The notes beneath the pieces were generated by a model. That model ran no database searches, was not told the DNA's origin, and saw nothing but the letters and a program-made list of their open reading frames with translations. Positions 17,402-26,197 of a stretch of DNA of 64,000 nucleotides are shown piece by piece; the stretch's first letter is position 1, and each line of letters starts with the position of its first letter. The position numbers and the translations under genes were made by a program. Origin of the DNA: a bacterium (GTDB lineage: Bacteria > Sumerlaeota > Sumerlaeia > SLMS01); contig WGMQ01000004.1 in assembly GCA_016125005.1 (NCBI GenBank), positions 124,001 through 188,000 of the forward strand, read 5' to 3'.

Positions 17402-18661
17402 ATGATCCTCCGCACCGTCGCTCCGTCCGAGGTCCAGTCACTGCTGCGCGACCCGGTCGACGCAGAGACGCTGCGCCGCGCCGCGGAGATCGTCGAGTCC
17501 GTGCGCACCGGCGGGTTGGATGCACTGCGTGGCTTAGCCGAGCGTTTCGGTGAGGTGGCGCCGGGCCAGCCGTTGGTCCTTTCCCGCGACGACATGAAGG
17601 CCACTTGGGACGCGCTCCCGCTGGCCGACCAGGAGTTGCTGACGCGCACGGCGGCGCGCATTCGCGCCTTTGCGGACATGCAGCGTGCCTCGATCGCAAG
17701 CAGCGAGATCGCCATCCCCGGCGGCCTCGCGGGTCAGGCGGTGGAGCCGGTCGAACGCGCCGGTTGCTATGCCCCGGGCGGGCGCTACCCGCTTCCGTCG
17801 TCGGTGCTGATGACCGCCGTGACCGCGCGTGCCGCGGGCGTCGAGTTCGTGACAGTGGCCTCGCCCAAGCCCGCGCCGATCACCATTGCGGCCGCATGGG
17901 CTGCGGGCGCCGACCAGTTGCTTTGCACCGGCGGTGCGCACACCATCGCGGCGTTTGCCTATGGCATCCCGGGGTTGATCGAACGGTGCGACGCGGTGGT
18001 CGGTCCGGGGAATCGCTGGGTCACCGCGGCGAAGAAACTGGTCAGCGGACTCGTCGCCATCGACATGCTGGCGGGGCCGTCGGAGTTGGTCGTCTTTGCC
18101 GACGCCACCGCGGATGCGCGTGTGGTCGCGGCGGACCTGCTCGCGCAAGCCGAGCACGATCCCGACGCCCTGCCAATCCTAGTCACGAACCACGAACCGC
18201 TGATCGCTGCGACGAACGCGGAGCTTGAACGCCAGTTGGCGACCCTGCCGACGGCAGAGACAGCCCGCGCCGCCCTGGGAAACGGCTACGCGGTCCTCGC
18301 CGCGACGCCGGACATGGCGGTCGAGGTCGTGGATCGCCTGGCGCCGGAGCACTTGGAATTGCTGCTGGCCAACGCGGCAGCGGTCGCGCCGCGGCTACGC
18401 CACTGGGGCGGCCTCTTCATCGGCAGCGGCACGGCAGAGGTGCTCGGCGACTACGGCGCCGGCCCGAATCACACGCTCCCCACGGGCGGAACGGCGCGCT
18501 TCACCGGTGGCCTGAGTGTCTTTCACTTTCTGCGGATTCGGACCTGGATGCGGATCGACGTCGCCGCCGAGGCCCAGGAACTGGTCGAGGACGCCGTGCG
18601 CCTCGCCCGCCACGAGGGCCTGGAAGCCCACGCACGCTCAGCGGAGCTGCGGCGCGCCTGA
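17402..18661 (+). CDS. hisD: Histidinol dehydrogenase
   Basis: Catalyses the last two steps of histidine synthesis, an NAD-dependent double oxidation of histidinol to histidine. Family blocks are present in order: CYAPGGRYPLPSSVLM, CTGGAHTIAAFAYG, GPGNRWVTAAKKLV, MLAGPSELVVFAD, the zinc-site segment AQAEHDPDA, the catalytic APEHLELL, and GAGPNHTLPTGGTARF. The 419-residue length is normal. ATG at 17402 was preferred to an in-frame GTG two codons earlier because AAGGAG lies 5 bases before the ATG and would overlap the GTG. Only 2 bases separate it from the HisA-HisI-HisE gene, so the pair is one operon. Confidence 0.97.
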   Translation: MILRTVAPSEVQSLLRDPVDAETLRRAAEIVESVRTGGLDALRGLAERFGEVAPGQPLVLSRDDMKATWDALPLADQELLTRTAARIRAFADMQRASIASSEIAIPGGLAGQAVEPVERAGCYAPGGRYPLPSSVLMTAVTARAAGVEFVTVASPKPAPITIAAAWAAGADQLLCTGGAHTIAAFAYGIPGLIERCDAVVGPGNRWVTAAKKLVSGLVAIDMLAGPSELVVFADATADARVVAADLLAQAEHDPDALPILVTNHEPLIAATNAELERQLATLPTAETARAALGNGYAVLAATPDMAVEVVDRLAPEHLELLLANAAAVAPRLRHWGGLFIGSGTAEVLGDYGAGPNHTLPTGGTARFTGGLSVFHFLRIRTWMRIDVAAEAQELVEDAVRLARHEGLEAHARSAELRRA

Positions 18662-18694
18662 AGCGGCGCCCCGCAGCCTCTGCCGTCAGCTAAC

Positions 18695-19552
18695 TCACAG
18701 CTCGATCTTGTCGCCCGGGATGCGTCGCTCCACGGTCTTGTCGACGTCGAAGGAGAACACGTTCTCCGGGTTGGTGAGGCGCACGGTCTTCACGACCTTG
18801 ATTTTCTCGAGGGGCGAGAACTGGTCGCCGAGGCCGTTCGTGCCCTTCTGGCTGGCCCAGTAAAGCACGCCGCGTTCGCCCGTATCGGGATCGACCTTCC
18901 AGCCGAGGAACACGACCGAGTGGCCGAGGCCGCTCACCCAACTGATGTTCATGAAGTCGCCGGGGCGTGCCTCGATAGGCGTGATCTCCCTTCCCATGCC
19001 CGAGTACTGCACGAGCGCGTACTGGGACCCGAAGCCGTCGTCGTTCCATTTGCCCCAATACTTCACGGTGTCCTCACGGCGACCGCCGTCTGGCTCCTGC
19101 ATGCGGAGGGACTCGAAGCGCTCAGGCGAGATGCGCTTCCCGCCGTCGGGATAGATCAGGTTCATGCCCTCGATGAAGGCGCTGTAGCTCGCGCCGGAGC
19201 AGTAACTGGTCGTGCGAGGGGCGCTGAGAAGCGGCTGGCCGAAGAGCGGCAGGTCATAACCGATGGGCGATTCAGTGGGAACCGCCTTGATGCCGATGAA
19301 GTAACCACCGCCGTCCATGGCGGTTGCCTGTACCTTGTCGATGCCGGCAAGAATCTGCTCGTTGTAGGTACCCGTCACGGCGGGGCCGAAGACCTCCGCA
19401 TGGCGCGTGTGATGCGGTCCGAGCGCCAGTTGTTCCTTGCTGAGGACGAACCACTTTCCATCGTCCTGAAGGGCCTTCAGCTCGGGCTTTCGCGCGGCGC
19501 AGGACGTGGTGGTGATGGCAATGGCGGCAAGTGCGACGACGGTACGGAGCAT
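18695..19552 (-). CDS. Putative lipoprotein with NlpC/P60-like Cys-His hydrolase fold
   Basis: The start is the ATG giving a typical short signal peptide (LRTVVALAAIAIT) ending in TTSC, with Cys18 as the likely lipidated residue; upstream in-frame codons look non-coding. About 285 residues. The segment TTSYCSGASYSAF (Cys118) and GLGHSVVFLGW (His211) resemble the catalytic Cys and His of NlpC/P60 or CHAP amidases, with a GDFM turn in between, as in that fold. A peptidoglycan or peptide amidase role is therefore plausible but inferred. It converges with hisD, with a 33-base gap. Neighbour upstream is a beta-lactamase-like hydrolase, possibly co-transcribed. Confidence 0.6.
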   Translation of the reverse strand: MLRTVVALAAIAITTTSCAARKPELKALQDDGKWFVLSKEQLALGPHHTRHAEVFGPAVTGTYNEQILAGIDKVQATAMDGGGYFIGIKAVPTESPIGYDLPLFGQPLLSAPRTTSYCSGASYSAFIEGMNLIYPDGGKRISPERFESLRMQEPDGGRREDTVKYWGKWNDDGFGSQYALVQYSGMGREITPIEARPGDFMNISWVSGLGHSVVFLGWKVDPDTGERGVLYWASQKGTNGLGDQFSPLEKIKVVKTVRLTNPENVFSFDVDKTVERRIPGDKIEL

Positions 19553-19601
19553 GGATCGAGTCTTCCCCTTGGGTTTCGACAACGATGGCAAGGCGGCGGC
19601 G

Positions 19602-20630
19602 TTACGGCAACAGGTCTTTCAACTGGGCGAGCGCCAAGTCCTCAATCTTTGGCGCCAGGTTCTTCGGCTCGTCGCCGTTGCGGTTGGCCAGGAAGATTGT
19701 GCAGAGACCGATCGACGGAATGCGTCGCGCGAAGGAATTGAAGCCGGTGGTGCTTCCCGTGTGATGACAAACCATGAGGCCGCGCTTCTCCTCGATGCGC
19801 CAGCCGAAGCCGTAGCCGGTCGAGCTGCCGTCGTCGAGCCGCCCCGGCGTGTAGGCTTGCCGAAGCGCGGCGGGGCTCAGGATACGGTCATTGCGAAGAG
19901 CAAGGTCCCAGAGCGCGTACTCGCGTATAGATGTATAGATGCCGCCATCGCCCAGGACGGACGTGGTCAGCCCTTGGTCGCGCAGCTCCCATGCACCCGC
20001 CTTGTCGCGGCGATGGCCCATCGCCCGTTCATCGACGACGGCGATCCGGTCATCCCAGGCGAGGCTCCGCTTCATGCCCGCGGGGCCGAAAAGGTTGTGC
20101 TCGAGGAAGCTCGGGAAACTCTCGCAGGTGATCTTCTCGACGATCAGCGCCAGAAGCGCATAGGCCGTGTTGCTGTAGTGATAGGCGGAGCCCGGCGCGA
20201 AGTCGCCGCTTTCCTGCTGCGTCATCAGGTGCAGCACGTCCGCATCGCGGAAGGTGCCGGAAAAGTCCGATGGAATCAGATCCTCGTAATCCTTGATGCC
20301 CGAGGTGTGACCGATCAGCTCGGCGACGGTGATCTCTGCGCCGTAGGCGGGGAAGCCGGGGAAGAGATCGCAGAGCGACGCCGCGAGGCGCAGTTGCCCG
20401 CGCTCGGCCAGGAGCAGGATCGCGGCCGCGGTGAATTGCTTCGACACGGACGCGATGCGGAAATTCGTCGTGGGCGTGATGGGCTCGGTTCCGCCCAGCG
20501 CCCGCACCCCATGACAGCCTTCGAAGAGCGGTTCGCCGTTCAGGTAGACCCCCACGGCGCACCCCGGCTCGTCGGGGCGGTACGCTTGTTCGGCCAACAG
20601 GGCCGAGATCTCCTGCTTCAAATCGGGCAT
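19602..20630 (-). CDS. Class C beta-lactamase-like serine hydrolase
   Basis: A 342-residue penicillin-binding-protein fold hydrolase. The three active-site motifs are present: SxxK as SVSK (near residue 63), YxN as YSN (near 150), and HxG as HTGS (near 300). Members include esterases, D-aminopeptidases and carboxypeptidases; the substrate cannot be assigned. There is no signal peptide, so it may act in the cytoplasm, unlike secreted beta-lactamases. ATG was chosen over a TTG one codon earlier; GAGGA lies about 8 bases upstream. The gene is followed 49 bases later by the NlpC/P60-like lipoprotein gene. Confidence 0.88.
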   Translation of the reverse strand: MPDLKQEISALLAEQAYRPDEPGCAVGVYLNGEPLFEGCHGVRALGGTEPITPTTNFRIASVSKQFTAAAILLLAERGQLRLAASLCDLFPGFPAYGAEITVAELIGHTSGIKDYEDLIPSDFSGTFRDADVLHLMTQQESGDFAPGSAYHYSNTAYALLALIVEKITCESFPSFLEHNLFGPAGMKRSLAWDDRIAVVDERAMGHRRDKAGAWELRDQGLTTSVLGDGGIYTSIREYALWDLALRNDRILSPAALRQAYTPGRLDDGSSTGYGFGWRIEEKRGLMVCHHTGSTTGFNSFARRIPSIGLCTIFLANRNGDEPKNLAPKIEDLALAQLKDLLP

Positions 20631-20666
20631 CAACGGATTCCTCAGTGGTTTGGATGCGGTGACAAC

Positions 20667-21131
20667 TTAGGCCGATGGTGATTCGAACAGACGGCGGACG
20701 CTGGGGCGCCCCAGCACCATCAGAGTCCAAACGCCCAGTGCCAGGCCGATGGGGATATTGAGGCAGGCTAGGGCGGCAACGACCTGACACAGGGTCCGGC
20801 GGCGGCGTGCCTTCAGGCAGAAGCCTGTATAGATCGTCAGCGCCGACATGGTCCAGATCAGCAGCATGATGGAGATCCCCAGCACGACGAAGAGCAGACC
20901 GAATTCGGCGGGCGGCGGCTGGTCGGCGCCCTGATCCATCGGCAGGCGACCGGTCATGATCGCGAATCCCATGGATACGTGGATGATGGGGAAGCAGCCA
21001 CACAGAACCCCCAGCCCTCCCCACACCCAGTAGAGAATGGACAGCAGCCGGAGATTGTCCTCGTCGCGGCGGGCCTGATCCTCGTCCACGGGGAGCGGCG
21101 GAGGCATGGCTGAGGGATTGTAGCTGGACAT
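20667..21131 (-). CDS. Hypothetical membrane protein
   Basis: A 154-residue integral membrane protein I do not recognise. The N-terminal 28 residues are polar and Pro-rich (PPPLPVDEDQARRDED); hydrophobic segments follow at about 30-60 (long, possibly two helices), 75-105 and 115-140, giving three or four helices. A Lys/Arg cluster (KARRRR) near residue 110 should face the cytoplasm. CGAGG lies 8 bases before the ATG. It is the first gene of a minus-strand run with the beta-lactamase-like gene, and it diverges from coaE across a 251-base region in which I see no clear promoter. Confidence 0.65.
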   Translation of the reverse strand: MSSYNPSAMPPPLPVDEDQARRDEDNLRLLSILYWVWGGLGVLCGCFPIIHVSMGFAIMTGRLPMDQGADQPPPAEFGLLFVVLGISIMLLIWTMSALTIYTGFCLKARRRRTLCQVVAALACLNIPIGLALGVWTLMVLGRPSVRRLFESPSA

Positions 21132-21382
21132 GAATGAGCCTCGATGAACTGCAAGCGTGAGCGAATCGTCGCTAATCGTACCTGCGTGGCCAACGAGTAT
21201 TCAGTCCAATCGCAGCGCGGAGCCACCGTTCACCTTGACCACCCGGTCGGCAGCGACGCCACTGGACTCATCCTTGAAGAGGATCGCTGCAACGGCAGGA
21301 TGGCTCGCGCCGCTGGTACCGAATCCAGCGCCCATGTTGCCTCCGCCCGCACGGCCACTGGGCATCCTCCCTCGCAACCCCC

Positions 21383-22030
21383 ATGATTCTAGGCTTGACC
21401 GGCGCAATCGGCAGTGGAAAGTCCACCGTATCGGCGATGCTCGCTGAATGCGGTGCGGTGATCATTTGCGCAGACAGGATTGCGCATGAAGTGGTCGCGC
21501 CCGGTTCGGAGGCACTTGGGGAAATCGCCGAGGCGTTCGGATCCCATGTAATCCACCCGGACGGATCGCTCGACCGACAGGCTCTCGCAGCGATCGTTTT
21601 CCCCGACCCGTCGCAACGCCGTCGGCTTGAAGGAATCGTTCACCCCCGCGTCCGCCGCGTGGTCCTGAACTTGCTCAGTCAGCATGTGGATGATCCGCTC
21701 GTCGTTCTGGATGTCCCCCTGCTTTTCGAGTCTGCCTACGAGTCGCGTTGCGACCACACCGTGTCTGTCACCGTCAGCGAGGAGGTGCGCCGCGAGCGAC
21801 TCCTTCGAGACAGGGGAATGACACAGGAGCAGGTCGAAGCCCGCCTCTCGGCCCAGCTTTCCCAAGATGAGAAAAACCGGCGGGCGACATTTCTAGTCGA
21901 TAATTCAGGCACCCTGCACCAGACTTGCCTTCAGGTCGCCAAACTCCTCGATCGACTCTTTCCCGGAAACCTTCCCACGCCGCTCGTGCGGCCAACCTGC
22001 GAAGGTCCGCTCCCCAACAAGACCCAATGA
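21383..22030 (+). CDS. coaE: Dephospho-CoA kinase
   Basis: Phosphorylates the 3'-hydroxyl of dephospho-CoA, the final step of coenzyme A synthesis. The P-loop GAIGSGKST lies at residues 7-15, followed by the family blocks CADRIAHEVV, IVHPRVRR and VLDVPLLFE, and RLLRDRGMTQEQVEARLSAQ. The 215-residue length is normal. There is no strong ribosome site (C-rich leader). Its stop lies 21 bases before the rho start, with AAGGAGG between, so coaE and rho form an operon. Confidence 0.96.
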   Translation: MILGLTGAIGSGKSTVSAMLAECGAVIICADRIAHEVVAPGSEALGEIAEAFGSHVIHPDGSLDRQALAAIVFPDPSQRRRLEGIVHPRVRRVVLNLLSQHVDDPLVVLDVPLLFESAYESRCDHTVSVTVSEEVRRERLLRDRGMTQEQVEARLSAQLSQDEKNRRATFLVDNSGTLHQTCLQVAKLLDRLFPGNLPTPLVRPTCEGPLPNKTQ

Positions 22031-22051
22031 TGCCCAAGGAGGCACAACCCC

Positions 22052-23614
<1,563 letters not shown>

Positions 23615-23629
23615 GGCAGACAGTGAGCG

Positions 23630-23664
23630 GGCGGGGCGGACAACGCCCCGCCTTTTCATTTTTA
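23630..23664 (+). terminator. Rho-independent terminator after rho
   Basis: A perfect 9-bp GC-rich stem (GGCGGGGCG / CGCCCCGCC) with loop GACAA is followed by TTTTCATTTTT. It lies 15 bases after the rho stop and is the clearest intrinsic terminator in the window. Confidence 0.88.
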
Positions 23665-23747
23665 CTCAATCATCCACAAGCCCGACGCCTGCCCGGGGGG
23701 ACATGTCAAAGGCGATCTGGATGGATCGCGAGGGCACTCCCCGGCCA

Positions 23748-25952
23748 TCACTCCAGCCACGGGAGTTGGATTTGCGATACCTGCTTGGAAGCAGGCATCA
23801 CAGTTCCCACAGATCTGCGGCTTTCATCAAGCAATTGAAACTGACCTGGAGCATTCTCAAACAGGATCTCAAAAAAGCCATCTTGATAGCCATCAGAAAA
23901 ACGGTCAGTTCTAAAAGACTGCCTCCCCACTTTCATCAATTCTTTGATGGATCCCGCAGCTACACCTGCATTCGGGATCTCCACGACGACTTGATCGCTG
24001 TAGTAAACGCTTGCTTTATACCCGTTGTGCCTATGTCGATTGATGACGAACCTCGCGCCGTACACTTCAACATTTGGGACTCCAAACGTACCAACGAATT
24101 GGTCGGTTATAAGTATTCGTTGGTAGGCCAATTCGGGTGAGTCGTTGGCAACCTGAAAGGTCTTGCACCACGCCTGCCCCTCGTTTTTGACGTCAGGGTT
24201 TACTGGCTTCACGTACTGGCCCACGACATCCATATAGACGTCGTAGGCATCATCCATGACACTGAAGCCTCCATCCAAGGGCCGCTTCATGAGGAGGAAT
24301 ACCTCGCCGGTGGACTTGAGCGCCATGTCGTCCCCGGTCACTCCGAGGTTTCGCAGGAGGACCGCGTCACCCTTCATCTCGGCCTGCACACGCTTGTTCA
24401 CCGCCTCGATGCGGATGGGCTCCAGTTCCAGCTGAAAGCCCATGTTTGCAGTGACGATGGTGCGGTAAGGGCTCGCCTTGCCGGTTGCCTTCGTTTCATT
24501 TTTGGGGACGGCTTCGGATACCTCAACGGGCTCCACGACCTGACCGGCCACAGATTTCGCTCCTTCAAGCTGCTTTGAGAAAGTGACCCACCATCCAGCG
24601 AACATTTCCACATCAACCGCATCGGCATCACGCAGGCGCTCGATGCGAATCAGCACCTTCTCGCGGTTGGTGCCCTCCAGACGGCCGAAGCTCTTCCTCA
24701 CTTCATCCACCAGCGCTCCGGTGATTAATTCAGGGTGTAGCTTCCCAACATCAAGCATCGTGGCCAAGGCCTTGTCGATGCGCTCACGCTGCTCAGCGTA
24801 GAGTTGCGTGGCGTTCGGGTTGATGGCGAGAGGGATAGTCGCTGCGCGCGAGTCATCGGTCCTGCTGCTGATGCCTGTGGAGCTTCCCGCCTGATCTGGG
24901 CGGTTCTTGCGCACCCAGTCGCGGACTTGGGCATCAACGAAATCGCGGAGCCCCGCTACCGTGATCAAGCCCTGCTGATCGGGCGATGCCATGCCGCCGA
25001 CCCCATCAAGAATGGCACTGGTGAAAACCCCATTCTGCCGCGTGGTATCGTCGAAGCTGAAGCCTCCCAGAGTCGTACCCATAAGGACTGCGGTTCCGGA
25101 TGCCTGACTGAAGGCCTTGGCAAAGCTCTCCGTCATGGCCTTGTCCACACTTCCCAACGAGCGGGACGAGGAGGAGAGTCGCTCACGACAGGCATCGATC
25201 ATGATGAATCGGCGGGGTGCCCCGGCCCGACTTGCGATGTCTTCCAAAGTGGAAAGTGGGATAGAGGTCCCCTGGAGCAGGGCCAAATTGGTGTCCTGCG
25301 CCAAGAGCCAGTCTCCGCGGTCGGAGAAACCATGAGTAGCGATGCTCATCACGAAGATGCCGTTCTTGCCGGTCTTCGAGGAGAGGGAAAGGGCCTCGGT
25401 CTGCACGCCAATAGCCGTGGCTGGGATCACCCGTCCACCGGCCGCCTTGATTTCCGCGAGTCGCCCGCGAGAATCGGCCTTCACCGGTTCTCCCGTGATG
25501 GCAACCACCACGTTGCTGGCGGGCACCAATGCGAGGCGCTGGCTGAAGGTCCAGGCTAAGTCCACAGCATCATCCACCGCATAGGGAATGGCGGCTATGC
25601 TTGTTGAGGGTTGTCCATTCTCAAGAAACTGCGAAACGCCCACGAAGAGCCCCGCAGACTCGTTGACCTCAAGAGATGCGGCCTGCCGAACCTGTGCAGT
25701 CAGGGGCTCTGAAGTCGATCTTCCCAAGGCTCGCGGCGGAACCTGCTCTGTTCCAGCCACCGGTGCTTTTGCCTGCATCGGATCGTAGACTTCGATAGTC
25801 CGCTCCGACGATTGAGCCACCTGAGTGGACGGGGTAGTACCGGCGGAACTGTCCACCATTCGCTGTCCAGCGACTCGCTGTGTGGGCAAAGCCACAAGCC
25901 CCGCCAAGAGCAGCGCGAACGCCACGGTCTGAAATGCTTCCCCTATGCGCAT
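23748..25952 (-). CDS. Exported caspase-like (C14) peptidase with unknown C-terminal region
   Basis: A 734-residue protein with a signal peptide (residues about 1-29). A caspase-fold domain spans about 95-370: first strand AGLFVGVSQF, PYAVDDAVDLAWTF, catalytic His207 in SIATHGFSD, and catalytic Cys255 in MIDACRERL. Both catalytic residues are present, so a metacaspase/paracaspase-like activity is possible. The C-terminal 300 residues form an unrecognised domain with beta-rich segments (MGFQLELEPIRIEAVNK; YRTIVTANM). ATG at 25952 was chosen because AGGAG lies 8 bases upstream; a GTG three codons earlier overlaps that site. Base composition is visibly less GC-rich than in the neighbours, consistent with acquisition or weak codon selection. 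Confidence 0.85.
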   Translation of the reverse strand: MRIGEAFQTVAFALLLAGLVALPTQRVAGQRMVDSSAGTTPSTQVAQSSERTIEVYDPMQAKAPVAGTEQVPPRALGRSTSEPLTAQVRQAASLEVNESAGLFVGVSQFLENGQPSTSIAAIPYAVDDAVDLAWTFSQRLALVPASNVVVAITGEPVKADSRGRLAEIKAAGGRVIPATAIGVQTEALSLSSKTGKNGIFVMSIATHGFSDRGDWLLAQDTNLALLQGTSIPLSTLEDIASRAGAPRRFIMIDACRERLSSSSRSLGSVDKAMTESFAKAFSQASGTAVLMGTTLGGFSFDDTTRQNGVFTSAILDGVGGMASPDQQGLITVAGLRDFVDAQVRDWVRKNRPDQAGSSTGISSRTDDSRAATIPLAINPNATQLYAEQRERIDKALATMLDVGKLHPELITGALVDEVRKSFGRLEGTNREKVLIRIERLRDADAVDVEMFAGWWVTFSKQLEGAKSVAGQVVEPVEVSEAVPKNETKATGKASPYRTIVTANMGFQLELEPIRIEAVNKRVQAEMKGDAVLLRNLGVTGDDMALKSTGEVFLLMKRPLDGGFSVMDDAYDVYMDVVGQYVKPVNPDVKNEGQAWCKTFQVANDSPELAYQRILITDQFVGTFGVPNVEVYGARFVINRHRHNGYKASVYYSDQVVVEIPNAGVAAGSIKELMKVGRQSFRTDRFSDGYQDGFFEILFENAPGQFQLLDESRRSVGTVMPASKQVSQIQLPWLE

Positions 25953-26197
25953 ATTGAGCACTCCTAAGTGTCTGGACCAACGATCAGCCGGGTCCGAGTC
26001 GACCTACCGCCTGATTGAGCGAGGCGCCTCGATCATGGGGACCTCATGTGAACCCGAATCTACCTCTCGGGTCACAATGCGGCGGCGACTAAGAACCGTC
26101 GCACCCCTCAATCAGTCAGCAGAAGTCTTAAAGACCAGAACAATGTGACAAGCAGAAAGTGCTCCAAGACTTGGGGAGCCTCCGGGACAATGCCCCA

